From Thalassotalea sp. HSM 43 (GTDB lineage Bacteria > Pseudomonadota > Gammaproteobacteria > Enterobacterales > Alteromonadaceae): 64,000 nucleotides of DNA. Below, piece by piece: positions 18,526 through 28,016 of the stretch. The stretch covers positions 1,636,302 to 1,700,301 of the forward strand of contig NZ_CP038493.1 of the NCBI RefSeq assembly GCF_004752005.1. Direction: 5' to 3'. The position numbers and the translations under genes were made by a program. The notes under the pieces were generated by a model, which was not told where the DNA came from, did not search any database, and was given only the letters and a program-made list of their open reading frames with translations. Within the stretch, counting starts at the first letter, position 1, and the number at the start of each line of letters is the position of its first letter.

Positions 18526-20025
18526 TTATTCTGGCGTTAAACGCTGGCTCGCCCAACGAAAGTAGATTTTAAGTGGTTGTGGCGACTTGCGTTGTAAGGA
18601 ATGAAATAAGCGCTGCCCCGTGGTATCAAAGGCGCGGAAAAATACCAGTAAATGTACGTAGCCAATAATAAACACTATGCTACCTGGTATAACGCGCCAC
18701 CAACCATCCATATAGCGATTCAAAAACATCACCACAAGTGCCATGCATATGCCTGGAATAAGGATGCGTAACAAGCTTGTTATTGGCATCATTTTATAAT
18801 CAAACGGTTTGGCAAATCGCATATAACCAATCAATTGCACGATCGATAAGCTGCCATAGACCCAAACCGCCGCCATCAAGCCATAATTACTGACTAACAG
18901 CAGGCTAAGCAAACACATCAAGGCAAACACCCCAGCGTTTACCCAGGCAAGCACATCTTGCTTGTCATGGCTTATCAGGGTCAAATTGGCTCCCTCTTTT
19001 AATAAGCCAATAAATTTGAAAAACATCAACCATTGCAATGGTTGCACCGCTGCCATATAACGCTCACCATACAACAGAGCAATCACTTCTTTGGCGTAGA
19101 TAATCAGCGGAAATATCACCAGACCGGCGAGAATAATCAAATAGCGTTCAGCTTGTAACACCTCACCGACGGCGGCCTTGTTTTCTCTGGCAACGACAAT
19201 CTTAGGTAGCAAAATCTCTTTGTAGATACCCGGCACCAATGTTATTGCCGCGCCGGAGAGAATAAAGGCGATGTTAAAAAAGCCTGCGGCTTCGAGAAAA
19301 TCACTGCTTTGTAAGACTAACACCTGACTTTGACGAAAGGTAAAACCGGCAAAAATCACCACAAACGTGGCACTGATCATCTGTTTGATAAAGCGGCTTC
19401 GATAGTGCTGCTCAAATTGCTCATTAAACTGCGCACTGGGCAGGTCATTGCTAATACGAATCACTACTAGCCAAAACAATAAACAGGTGACCGCGTAAAT
19501 AATTAAGAAATTAGTCAATCCCGGTAATAACACCGCACAGATGATCACCGCCAATAGGTTAAGAGGGTTTACAATCAAGCTTACCAAGGCGACTTTATCA
19601 AAGCGGCGAATGCCTTTCATTATCGCCAAATTCAACATGTAACGCGCTTTAAATGACGCCCCCAACAGAATAAACGCCACCAAACTGGCGGAAACACCAA
19701 AGTCAAAATCAAACCAAATCACCAGAGCAATAATGCTAATGGCGATACACAGGCGTATTAAAAACAAGCGATTCACTAAGTGAAAAAATGCCGCTAAGTA
19801 ATCCGGCGATTTGTGCTTCACTTCGGCAACAAACTTGGTGACATTGATGTTCATGCCAGCGTTAACCGACAAGGTAAAAACACTGGCAACAAAAATAATG
19901 CTGGAATACAATCCGTATTCCGCGGTAGTCAATGAACGGGCAATGGTGATCGATATCAGCATGCCACAGATGTACTCACTGTATAGGTGAAAACCGGCCA
20001 TTGCGGTTTGCATTATGGCTCTCAT
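18526..20025 (-). CDS. Polysaccharide flippase (Wzx/MATE-like)
   Basis: The protein (499 residues from the ATG at 20025) is almost wholly hydrophobic with about 12-14 membrane segments, the organisation of Wzx-type flippases that turn lipid-linked oligosaccharides across the inner membrane. ITIARSLTTAEYGLYSSIIFVAS at the start is the usual polysaccharide-biosynthesis-protein signature. The ATG overlaps the stop codon of the preceding glycosyltransferase as ATGA and has an AGGTG ribosome-binding site, so it is preferred to the upstream TTG. It is the last gene of the long leftward exopolysaccharide operon. Confidence 0.85.
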   Translation of the reverse strand: MRAIMQTAMAGFHLYSEYICGMLISITIARSLTTAEYGLYSSIIFVASVFTLSVNAGMNINVTKFVAEVKHKSPDYLAAFFHLVNRLFLIRLCIAISIIALVIWFDFDFGVSASLVAFILLGASFKARYMLNLAIMKGIRRFDKVALVSLIVNPLNLLAVIICAVLLPGLTNFLIIYAVTCLLFWLVVIRISNDLPSAQFNEQFEQHYRSRFIKQMISATFVVIFAGFTFRQSQVLVLQSSDFLEAAGFFNIAFILSGAAITLVPGIYKEILLPKIVVARENKAAVGEVLQAERYLIILAGLVIFPLIIYAKEVIALLYGERYMAAVQPLQWLMFFKFIGLLKEGANLTLISHDKQDVLAWVNAGVFALMCLLSLLLVSNYGLMAAVWVYGSLSIVQLIGYMRFAKPFDYKMMPITSLLRILIPGICMALVVMFLNRYMDGWWRVIPGSIVFIIGYVHLLVFFRAFDTTGQRLFHSLQRKSPQPLKIYFRWASQRLTPE

Positions 20026-21062
20026 GACTGGTACACCTGATGATAATTTTGTGCGCAAACATCCATGGTAAAGTGAGCAAAAAAGTACTCTTTACAATGG
20101 GTCGCAGCCTGCTCTAATTTAGCGGGCTCGGTAATCACATCATTAATGATACGTGCCAGTGCATCACTGTCTGCATACTCATAAAGCCAGCCCGTTTGCT
20201 GCGGTTTTACCAATTCAACATTACCGCCAACACGACTGGCAACACAGGGTACGCCACAACTAAAGGCTTCAAGAATGACCAGGGATAAACCTTCGGTTTC
20301 TGAGGTGACGACTAACAGGTCGGCGTTTTGATATATCTTCTCTCTATCTTGCACATTGCCGTGAAAGTGGCTGATTTGCTCAAGCCCAAAGGCCGCTGCA
20401 CGCTGCTGATTTTGTGCCATTAAAGGGCCGTCGCCATAAAAATTCACCGCCAGTTTTTGGCGACTCGGTAGCGGTAATTTACTGATCGCTTCAATTAGCA
20501 CATGTTGCGATTTTAAGGCAACAAAGCGCCCCACATGAACGATGTTTAATAGCCCTTGCTCGCTGCCTTTTTCGCGGCTGATATCAATCGCCGACAAGCC
20601 ATTTAACACCACTTGGGTTTTATCTTGGTATTGAGGATAGTGTGTGACGAATTTTTTTTGCGCGGCGTCACTAACAAAGATGGCTTTATGCAATCGCATA
20701 AACACCAATCGATACAATACTCGCCACTTAAGACTCAGTAATGGATGTTGGTTATGGCGGGTGTAAACCATTTTCGCTGTTAAACCGATGAGCGCTAAGG
20801 TGACTCTGAATAAACAGTAACTTGAGTGCACATGAACAACATCGGCGTCTTGGCATATCGCTCTTATTTGCCCTACCTTACTCGCTAATAGCAATTTTTG
20901 TGAGCTGTTGTTAACTTGCTCAAATAGCGCATCAGAGCTTTGCCCCATGGATAAGATGATGCTGTCGTCGTGCATCTGCTGACGTTGAAAACAGGCAAGA
21001 TCAACGACAAAGCGTTCAGCTCCTCCCATATTCAAACTACTCACCACATGCACTATTTTCAT
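20022..21062 (-). CDS. Glycosyltransferase family 4
   Basis: This 346-residue GT-B enzyme begins KIVHVVSSLNMGGAERFVVDLA, the typical GT4 start with the GGAE loop. ILEAFSCGVPCVASRVGGNVELV near residue 260-285 is the E-x7-E-type donor-binding motif, with EGLSLVILE supplying the acidic residues. It should add a sugar from a nucleotide donor to the growing lipid-linked oligosaccharide on the cytosolic face of the membrane. Donor and linkage cannot be read from sequence. It is coupled to the flippase by a four-base overlap. Confidence 0.85.
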   Translation of the reverse strand: MKIVHVVSSLNMGGAERFVVDLACFQRQQMHDDSIILSMGQSSDALFEQVNNSSQKLLLASKVGQIRAICQDADVVHVHSSYCLFRVTLALIGLTAKMVYTRHNQHPLLSLKWRVLYRLVFMRLHKAIFVSDAAQKKFVTHYPQYQDKTQVVLNGLSAIDISREKGSEQGLLNIVHVGRFVALKSQHVLIEAISKLPLPSRQKLAVNFYGDGPLMAQNQQRAAAFGLEQISHFHGNVQDREKIYQNADLLVVTSETEGLSLVILEAFSCGVPCVASRVGGNVELVKPQQTGWLYEYADSDALARIINDVITEPAKLEQAATHCKEYFFAHFTMDVCAQNYHQVYQS

Positions 21063-21072
21063 TGTCTTGTTA

Positions 21073-21804
21073 TCAATTCAGCTGCCAATCAACACGGTAT
21101 GGCTTGAAACCCATCTTCTTTTTAAATCGTTTTAAGTTATCACTGGCACCAAAAAATGAACCATAGGCATAGAAATTTACCTGTGGATGGCGTTCGGTAA
21201 TGTCTTGGTAGGCATCAATAATAAGCTGTGGCACCACCCCGAGTTTTTGTACATCGGCGTGACCGTAGATATGTTCAAGCATGCACAACTGACCGGCAAT
21301 TAAAAATCCTGCATAAGCAACGAGTTTTTGGTTTTCATCGAAAACGCCGTAATAACAATAGTCATGGTACTCATTGTTACTGTTGTGGATGGTGCGCTCA
21401 TGCGGTCTTTGGCTGATAAAGTCAGTCGGCATTTTGCCTTGTCGAACTTTAGCCGATTTGCGAATATCCCAAATATCGTCCAAATGTTCGTTGAAATTAA
21501 TTGGCCGGGTTTCATAGTTAAAGCGCACCGCTTTGCGATAATTGCGTCTGGCAGAACTTTCGATACTCATAAAGTAGTCTTTGTCCGCCTCAGGTGCCGC
21601 AAATAAGGCAACACCGTATTGCAACTGCCGCACTAAAAAGTACTTATTGTGTCGCGACATAGCATTACTATAAAACTCTTCAGTGATCTGTTTAAAAAAC
21701 GGATCATTACTGCCTGTTTTATCCAACTGCAAGTCTATAGATACGCTGGGCATATCCATCATTTGCTTGAAAATTGATATAGCTTTCTTAAATTTTTCTT
21801 TCAT
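21073..21804 (-). CDS. GNAT-family N-acetyltransferase-like protein
   Basis: The 243-residue protein has the general pattern of a GNAT or FemAB-type acyltransferase. An N-terminal part with IESSARRNYRKAVRFNY is followed by a central beta-strand block (YYGVFDENQKLVAYAGFLIAG) and then HADVQKLGVVPQLIIDAYQDI, where the acyl-CoA-binding helix would lie. It sits between the ligase and a glycosyltransferase in the polysaccharide operon, so it may acylate an amino sugar or add a substituent. The family call is moderately sure; the substrate is unknown. Confidence 0.6.
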   Translation of the reverse strand: MKEKFKKAISIFKQMMDMPSVSIDLQLDKTGSNDPFFKQITEEFYSNAMSRHNKYFLVRQLQYGVALFAAPEADKDYFMSIESSARRNYRKAVRFNYETRPINFNEHLDDIWDIRKSAKVRQGKMPTDFISQRPHERTIHNSNNEYHDYCYYGVFDENQKLVAYAGFLIAGQLCMLEHIYGHADVQKLGVVPQLIIDAYQDITERHPQVNFYAYGSFFGASDNLKRFKKKMGFKPYRVDWQLN

Positions 21805-21806
21805 CG

Positions 21807-23078
21807 TTATATAATTAACAAAATCTTAATGACTAAATAAATAAATACGACGGCAATCGGTGCTATCACCAACGCCATGCTCATTTGTTTCGTTTGCACT
21901 TCAGCAATGTCAAATGTCTGCTCATCACCTTTCAGTTTTTTCGTTGACGGTTTGCTTTCTTTATCCTGATGGTATTTTTGCCACCACACTGCGGCACTTA
22001 AACCAAGCAGGATATAGAGAATATTAGAAAAGCTTCGAGACAAGAAAAACCCGGTCGACGCGAATGCTAATAAACTGTAAAACATGGTGGTTTGTATTTT
22101 GCTGACCTTATCGGCAAACACGCCGGACATCTGCAACATAGAAAAGCAAAGGCAACCAAACCAAAAAACAAAGCCGAATAGCCCCAGCTCTGCCATCACC
22201 AAAATATACGAATTATGTGCGGTCAGTTCGTGAAAATCGGTGAACCAGCCCTTGCCTATACCAAACAGCACATTATCGAGAAACATATGAAAGCCGTCAT
22301 ACCAGGCTAAGACCCGATCTTGTGCTGAATTTTCATCCAAATCGATGGTTCTAAACTTGCCGGTTACCCATAAAATCGCCGGAAAGGTAATAACACCGAC
22401 AATCGACGATTTAACCATGCCAAACTTCTTATAAAAGTAATAACCAGCAAGTACTAAAGCACCAACTAGGGTGCCTCGGGAATTTGAAATCCATATACCA
22501 TACATGCTTGCTAATATCGCCAAGCGATAGTAATTCTTGCCGAAAAAGCTTTGGCTTTGTCCTAGCAAATAAAACATCATTGGCAAGGTGATAAGCACAT
22601 ACATACCAAAGTCATTTGGATCGCTGTAAACACCAATATAGGTGGCGCGATCCATGATCAAGCCTTGCCCAGACCAACCGATACCAAGTGGGGAATTCAT
22701 CTGCACATAGCCGTGATAGACCATGATACAGGTCGCCAGCACCATGATGCGCATCAGCCACTCTACCTGCCATTGATGTTTAACGATATTGCCGATAAGC
22801 AGCACCGGAATCACCGATGAGAAAAAGAAGATACCCATACGAGTAACACCACCGCCAACCCAGCCGGTGAACAGCATCGACAATAAAATAGCCAGCGCCA
22901 CCCCTAACAATAAAGTCAGTTGTTTAGGCCAGAACTTATTATCCTCAAACATGACATAAGCCACGGCACAGACTAATACCGTATATCGCGCCACTTCCCA
23001 TTCTTCGGTCGCTTTAAACCATTCGTGTGGACGAATAATGACGAAGACAAAGTACAAGCACAGGATCAGGAAGGTCAT
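21807..23078 (-). CDS. O-antigen ligase/polymerase-like membrane protein, exosortase-associated
   Basis: The 423-residue integral membrane protein has about 10-12 hydrophobic segments. It carries the Wzy_C/O-antigen ligase features: IRPHEWFKATEEW near the start (typical of the exosortase A-associated O-glycosylation ligase family) and a large loop with AQDRVLAWYDGFHMFLDNVLFGIGKGWF. TAHNSYILVMAELGLFG carries the His of the ligase motif. It would polymerise the repeat unit or transfer glycan to protein on the periplasmic side. Its ATG overlaps the upstream acyltransferase stop as ATGA. Confidence 0.82.
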   Translation of the reverse strand: MTFLILCLYFVFVIIRPHEWFKATEEWEVARYTVLVCAVAYVMFEDNKFWPKQLTLLLGVALAILLSMLFTGWVGGGVTRMGIFFFSSVIPVLLIGNIVKHQWQVEWLMRIMVLATCIMVYHGYVQMNSPLGIGWSGQGLIMDRATYIGVYSDPNDFGMYVLITLPMMFYLLGQSQSFFGKNYYRLAILASMYGIWISNSRGTLVGALVLAGYYFYKKFGMVKSSIVGVITFPAILWVTGKFRTIDLDENSAQDRVLAWYDGFHMFLDNVLFGIGKGWFTDFHELTAHNSYILVMAELGLFGFVFWFGCLCFSMLQMSGVFADKVSKIQTTMFYSLLAFASTGFFLSRSFSNILYILLGLSAAVWWQKYHQDKESKPSTKKLKGDEQTFDIAEVQTKQMSMALVIAPIAVVFIYLVIKILLII

Positions 23079-24157
23079 ATCACCGGTCTCCTGAAATTGA
23101 CCATCAACTTGTCTTTAAGCGCCAACAACCGCTGTGCCCAGTTTTTTGCCGAAAAGCGGCAGCGTAAACTAACCACTGGTTCCGTATTGGAGGTGATAAA
23201 ACGCTTATAGCTCACCGATGATGCTGCCATCAAGTCGTACTGTGTAAGGCCGTCAGATTCCGCCAAAGTTAACGCTTGAGCGTGCATCACATAGCCAATG
23301 TTGTTGACCTCGTGAATATCAAGGCCACTTTGATAATAACTGAGAATATCGCCGTCGATAACGCCATAGAAAACACCTACGGTTTGCTGCTGGCGTTGTA
23401 ATGCAAACATCATAATCCGTCTTTGTTGCCAAAGTTTGCGAATATACTGACGATGAAATTCAATAAAGCGAGCGCTACTAAATGCGCCAGGCTTTTGTTT
23501 GGCGCGCCATGCCGATTGATGCAGCGCCACCAATTGTTGATACATGTTTTCAACCTCTTTGATGCTATCGGGCAAGACCAAGGTCAAGCCGTATTCAGAG
23601 AGGTTCTTAAGCATTTTTCGGCGTGCGCTGGCACTGTTAATGGAACGAGAATAATTGGCGACCGGCAAAAAGTAACGTACGCGACTTGCGCTCTCAACAA
23701 CATCAGCATCTGCAGGCAAATAATTTTGGCAAAACTGAGCACAATGACTGTTGCTTAACACTTGACTGAACTGCAACCGTTGTAGGTTCGTTATTGATTT
23801 AAGGTAACGATTAAAGGCGGTAAACACTTCTTGTTGGTATGTCGAGTCGAGTAAAAAATCCTGAAATTCGCTGGCGACCTCTTCATGCTCAGACTCGCCT
23901 TGACCAAGGAAAAACAACTCCAGTCCTGACCAAGTCGATTGAAAATAAATAGGTATTACAGCAACCAGCTTTTGCTCGTTATAATACAATTGCACCGCCA
24001 GCTTATCGGATTTTTTCAGATAACGTTCGGCCCATAAGTACAACCAATCAAAGCTACTACAAAATCCAAGATTAACCTCTTGACGCAATTGCTCCCAAGC
24101 CTGCCGATAAGGGAGCAATTTTTCTAATCTGGTGATGTGTTTTACCGTAAACGCCAT
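23075..24157 (-). CDS. FemAB/GNAT-like acyltransferase (cellulose-biosynthesis BcsL type)
   Basis: The protein (360 residues from the ATG at 24157) matches the GNAT domain found in XrtA-locus FemAB and BcsL-like proteins: CSSFDWLYLWAERYLKK near the start and HQSAWRAKQKPGAFSSARFIEFHRQYIRKLW. YGVIDGDILSYYQSGLDIH and a late QYDLMAASSVSYKRFIT follow. I placed the start at the ATG one base after the sulfotransferase stop (TGATATG, with GGTGG as ribosome-binding site), not at the earlier TTG at 24190. Likely role: transfer of an acyl or aminoacyl group to the polysaccharide or its precursor. Confidence 0.7.
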   Translation of the reverse strand: MAFTVKHITRLEKLLPYRQAWEQLRQEVNLGFCSSFDWLYLWAERYLKKSDKLAVQLYYNEQKLVAVIPIYFQSTWSGLELFFLGQGESEHEEVASEFQDFLLDSTYQQEVFTAFNRYLKSITNLQRLQFSQVLSNSHCAQFCQNYLPADADVVESASRVRYFLPVANYSRSINSASARRKMLKNLSEYGLTLVLPDSIKEVENMYQQLVALHQSAWRAKQKPGAFSSARFIEFHRQYIRKLWQQRRIMMFALQRQQQTVGVFYGVIDGDILSYYQSGLDIHEVNNIGYVMHAQALTLAESDGLTQYDLMAASSVSYKRFITSNTEPVVSLRCRFSAKNWAQRLLALKDKLMVNFRRPVI

Positions 24158-24158
24158 A

Positions 24159-25106
24159 TCAGTAGTCCCACCGGTAAAATGGGTTATCAAACGCCTGAAA
24201 AATCTCAGCCAGTAATGGCTGCTTGCTAATGTCTAATTTGTCGCGCCAACCTTCACATAATTGCTCTTCGTCATAGCGTTCAATTTTTTGTCGCGAGTCA
24301 AATGCGTTGTATGATGGCTTGCGGTAATTGGCCATAAACTGCTCGCTGCCGGTCAATTGCAACTGCGAGCTTAATTGTTTGGCGGTATCTTCGGGTTTGC
24401 GCACCATATGTTCATATTGCAGCACCAGCCAAGATGATTTCGGCGCTAAGCTAATTGGTATCCAATTTTCCAAAAACCAACCTAACACATGCTTTTCAAG
24501 CGAGCTGCCATGTTGCAAAACTTGCTGCCCGACATGACGTTGTTGCTCAGTCAGTAAACTGCCCAGTTGCTGGCTCGAAAGATACGCTTTGGCGCAACAA
24601 GGCCAGCCAAGCCTATCTATCGACATCGCCGTTGCAATAGGGTGGCGCATTTGAAAAATGATTTGACCACTGAAATTCTCAGCGAAATCGGCAATATAGT
24701 TTTTTACGTAAAAGAATTTAAATATTTGCCGATCATAAACAAAATTATAAGGTGGCTGCCAAAACTTCCATTGCGTGTTGTAAACGATCTGCCCGGATTC
24801 AATATCTCGGTAGTAATCTAATAATTGGCGTTTTTCGCTGTCATTCAAATCGACAAAAAACCCGTCTTGGGCTTGCGGTAAACGATGACGATACGGATTA
24901 TGATTTAAGGTGACATCAAAAATCTCAACGCTGCGTTTGGTTCTAGGTTCCGCTGATAACAATTCAATTAGCCAAGTCGATCCACCACGGCGATTTGAAA
25001 ACAACAAAATATTTTCTTTGTCGCTTTGTTGGCGCAGATGCAAGCGGCCCAAACTATTATTGGCAATATGACGCAATTGGGATTTAATGGCGTATTTCAT
25101 GCTCAT
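24159..25106 (-). CDS. Sulfotransferase family protein
   Basis: The 315-residue product has the PAPS-binding 5'-phosphosulfate loop SNRRGGSTWLIELL (about 37-50) and a 3'-phosphate-type segment QIIFQMRHPIATAMSIDR (about 148-165). SWLVLQYEHMVRKPEDTAKQL follows. These are the landmarks of cytosolic carbohydrate sulfotransferases. In a polysaccharide operon it would sulfate a hydroxyl of the sugar repeat, which fits the sulfated exopolysaccharides known from marine bacteria. Its start overlaps the stop of the asparagine-synthase-like gene as ATGA. Confidence 0.82.
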   Translation of the reverse strand: MSMKYAIKSQLRHIANNSLGRLHLRQQSDKENILLFSNRRGGSTWLIELLSAEPRTKRSVEIFDVTLNHNPYRHRLPQAQDGFFVDLNDSEKRQLLDYYRDIESGQIVYNTQWKFWQPPYNFVYDRQIFKFFYVKNYIADFAENFSGQIIFQMRHPIATAMSIDRLGWPCCAKAYLSSQQLGSLLTEQQRHVGQQVLQHGSSLEKHVLGWFLENWIPISLAPKSSWLVLQYEHMVRKPEDTAKQLSSQLQLTGSEQFMANYRKPSYNAFDSRQKIERYDEEQLCEGWRDKLDISKQPLLAEIFQAFDNPFYRWDY

Positions 25107-26851
25107 CTTAATGCACGTTCCTTGTTACGTTGAAAATTGATACCTACATCGTCACTGGACGAGACAGTTGACTTGTTGTTACAACGGCTTTGAGAAAATA
25201 AATCCGTGAGGTAGCTACCGCCATTGAAACGCGCCAACAAGTGTAAATTTACCAACAACCAATACACCTCATAATCTGCATCATGGTTGAGTTGCGAATA
25301 ATCAACATGCAAGCTATCGAGGATAGTTTCAGCCTCGCATGCCAGAGACTTTAACGGACCTTTTATCCATTGCCTGGCGGGTACGGGGAAGCCTAACTTT
25401 TGTTGATAAAGCCAATCGCGAGGATAATATTGACTCGCTAAGTGTCGTAAAATGGGTTTAGCCCACTTACCGCCGAAATACTGCTTATCGGTTAACGACA
25501 ACGAGATGTTGTATACCTGTTGGTCCATAAATGGCGAAATAATTTGCCTATTGCTAAGCTCAGCGATGGCCTCAGTTTCGTCATAATGCTGAGCCACCTC
25601 ATTGTCGATTGCAAAATTCATGACGCCGATACGAGCCCCATCTTCAGCCAAGCTGACGCAATCTATTTTATCCATATTACTGATTGATTCTGGGCATTGA
25701 GAATGCCAGAAATCCAACGAATGTTGTTTAAACTGGATGGCAAAACTGCGTAACAAAATACACTTTTCAGAGCTTTGTAATGCCTCTCGAATAAACTTAA
25801 ATTTCCCCGACTGGGCTAAGCCAAGTTTTTCAATAAGATATGCACACTGTTTTGGTAGACGGCGTTTTAGCATTAACCTGGTTTTCGCTTTCTTTACCGC
25901 GTTCGATCCCATCACCGTATCAGCCGCTTCACCGTAAACAATGCCGGTATATTGCTTTGGTATGGCTTTGAGCATGGCCATCATCACCAAGGAACTGTAA
26001 TGCCTTAATGGTTTGCGATAATGCTTGAGAATGGTCGTCAGATCTTGCTCAATGTCTTTCTCATCGATATCAACCACCAAATGTGGCAACTTTAAGGCGC
26101 CGGCAAATTTTGCAGCCATGGCCAATTCGCCGGGGTAATTGTTATAACGGGCTGAGACTAAAATACAGTCATCAAACACCTTTTTGGACATCGCAGCCAA
26201 TAGCGAACTATCCACGCCACCGCTGAGCAAAATTGCCACTTTGCGGTGCTGTTTTTTGGCGTTCAGTAAATTATTGAATAACGCTTGCTCCGTACGTTGG
26301 CATTGCTGTTCAAAATTGGTTTGACTGAGCGCGGTATGATTCCAATCGTATTGCGACACCTGTTGCTGATGTTTTTCTATAACCGCATAGCTTCGTGTTG
26401 GTAAGCGATCAATATGCAAATAATAACCTTGGTACCAAGTCTCCAACCTAAATCGGGTACATTGCTGCCAACCTTGCTGGCTGAACTGCAAATCACCGAC
26501 CGGAAAATTTTGTAAATGACTGGTGAGCTGCAATTGTTGCTTAACTTGGCGCCAATACATACCTTTGCCGCGATAGCGATCAACAAATAAGTAGACCTTG
26601 CCTTGGCTAATGATTGCACCGCAAAAATGACCGTCTAAATTGCATAACTTAGTAAATTGTCGAGCTTGCATGTCGGCACGCAGCTCTTCTAGGGCGCATC
26701 CCCAGAAATAACCAAATAACAGCAGACGATCACCATTGTCTAAGGTTTCATCCAACCAATGTTGACTGCTGTCAGCGACATCAACTTGCGCCGATTGTGG
26801 CCAAGCAAGTGGATCGCTGTTCATATCTAATTGCAGGTTAAAGCCGAACAT
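25103..26851 (-). CDS. Asparagine-synthase-like amidotransferase with lost glutaminase cysteine
   Basis: The 582-residue protein has the asparagine synthetase architecture: an N-terminal glutamine amidotransferase-like domain (about 1-160) and a C-terminal ATP-pyrophosphatase domain. The P-loop is LLSGGVDSSLLAA at about 209-220. True class II amidotransferases start Met-Cys; here the start is MFGFN, so the glutaminase nucleophile is missing. The enzyme, if active, should use free ammonia or another amine. Exosortase A loci usually carry an asparagine-synthase homologue thought to amidate a uronic acid or form an amide on the polysaccharide. It overlaps the ATP-grasp gene by 14 bases. Confidence 0.8.
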   Translation of the reverse strand: MFGFNLQLDMNSDPLAWPQSAQVDVADSSQHWLDETLDNGDRLLLFGYFWGCALEELRADMQARQFTKLCNLDGHFCGAIISQGKVYLFVDRYRGKGMYWRQVKQQLQLTSHLQNFPVGDLQFSQQGWQQCTRFRLETWYQGYYLHIDRLPTRSYAVIEKHQQQVSQYDWNHTALSQTNFEQQCQRTEQALFNNLLNAKKQHRKVAILLSGGVDSSLLAAMSKKVFDDCILVSARYNNYPGELAMAAKFAGALKLPHLVVDIDEKDIEQDLTTILKHYRKPLRHYSSLVMMAMLKAIPKQYTGIVYGEAADTVMGSNAVKKAKTRLMLKRRLPKQCAYLIEKLGLAQSGKFKFIREALQSSEKCILLRSFAIQFKQHSLDFWHSQCPESISNMDKIDCVSLAEDGARIGVMNFAIDNEVAQHYDETEAIAELSNRQIISPFMDQQVYNISLSLTDKQYFGGKWAKPILRHLASQYYPRDWLYQQKLGFPVPARQWIKGPLKSLACEAETILDSLHVDYSQLNHDADYEVYWLLVNLHLLARFNGGSYLTDLFSQSRCNNKSTVSSSDDVGINFQRNKERALR

Positions 26852-28016
26852 TATCCCCCCTGCTAAACTTTCGGGTTAACGCCAAAAAGGAGCGCTTAAG
26901 TTGCACGCAACCAACCACCATGGCGGGCCAAGGATCGCGCCAGCTAAAATAGATAAAAAAGTAACGACTACCTAAGGTGCGCCAATACGCTTTGCATATG
27001 TCGGCAAAGCTCTGTCCATCTCGGTAGCGCGAATATAAATCTTCGTAAAAACTCAAAAAGTAACAGCCATTTTGCTGTTGGTAAGACGGCACAGGTAAAT
27101 TCAAGGCAACCTGATACGACGCGAATACGTTGTTGATGCCGCACTGACTATCAAAATAATTGCACATGCCAAGCCGCGGATTGAGTTCAATGTATTTATA
27201 TTTGCCATCACTGGCATCAAACTTAAACTCCACCATAACCGGTCCAACGAGACGGCAACCGACACCGAGCTTATATACCTGCTCTATGATGTCTTCGTTA
27301 TAATCGCTGCGTGCATGACAGGTGACGCCATAATGCGGTGGCGATAACTGCAAGCGTTGAAATGTAAAATAACTGACCAGTTGATGTTGTCGGTCGAAAA
27401 CACAATTGCATACCCATTGGCTGTCGTCATCGCCAGCAATAACGTGTTGGCCAATAAACATATCCAATTGACTCGCGTATTGCTGGTAAAACTCTTGCAA
27501 CTCGGCAAGGCTGTTAACCACCAAATTTTTGCGGGCAAAAACGTTGTGCTGGTGGCTACGCGGTTTGATTATAATCGGCAATTGGCATTGCTCTACCAAA
27601 GCCTCAGCGGTGTCAGGTAAATGCGTCATCGATACTGGCAAATTGACAAACGCTTGTACCTTTAATACTTCTTCGCGCTTATCGATAAAGTCGCCATTTT
27701 TATACTCTGACGGCAAGGCATACTTAAACTTTTGCGACAATACCTGCTGATGACGTTCAATAAAATTAACGTACCAATCGGAGGTAGGAATCAGCACCTG
27801 ATTTTTACCGGGCCAGCTGCGCAGCAGCGACATCAACTCGCTTTCGTTGTCATGATTAAAGCGTTGTTTGTTGACAGGGATACGGGAATACCAGCTGACA
27901 TCATCATGGCTATCAACGATAACATCACAGCTAATGCCTGCTTTTTGCAGGCTGCGCAAAGCCCCAAGACCATTAGGTCCCGTCGCTAGGATCAATGCTT
28001 TAGCTGCCTTTACCAT
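26838..28016 (-). CDS. ATP-grasp family protein
   Basis: The 392-residue protein has the order of an ATP-grasp ligase. An N-terminal Rossmann-like domain (ALILATGPNGLGALRSLQKAG) precedes an ATP-binding part with LPIIIKPRSHQ (the Lys that holds ATP phosphates). VGPVMVEFKFD and KYIELNPRLGMCNY supply the Mg-binding Glu and Asn. Such enzymes couple a carboxylate to an amine or thiol with ATP. Next to an asparagine-synthase-like gene, a job in forming an amide on a sugar acid is plausible. I start at ATG 28016, as the frame's first codon is a TTG without support. It overlaps the deacetylase stop by seven bases. Confidence 0.75.
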   Translation of the reverse strand: MVKAAKALILATGPNGLGALRSLQKAGISCDVIVDSHDDVSWYSRIPVNKQRFNHDNESELMSLLRSWPGKNQVLIPTSDWYVNFIERHQQVLSQKFKYALPSEYKNGDFIDKREEVLKVQAFVNLPVSMTHLPDTAEALVEQCQLPIIIKPRSHQHNVFARKNLVVNSLAELQEFYQQYASQLDMFIGQHVIAGDDDSQWVCNCVFDRQHQLVSYFTFQRLQLSPPHYGVTCHARSDYNEDIIEQVYKLGVGCRLVGPVMVEFKFDASDGKYKYIELNPRLGMCNYFDSQCGINNVFASYQVALNLPVPSYQQQNGCYFLSFYEDLYSRYRDGQSFADICKAYWRTLGSRYFFIYFSWRDPWPAMVVGCVQLKRSFLALTRKFSRGDNVRL

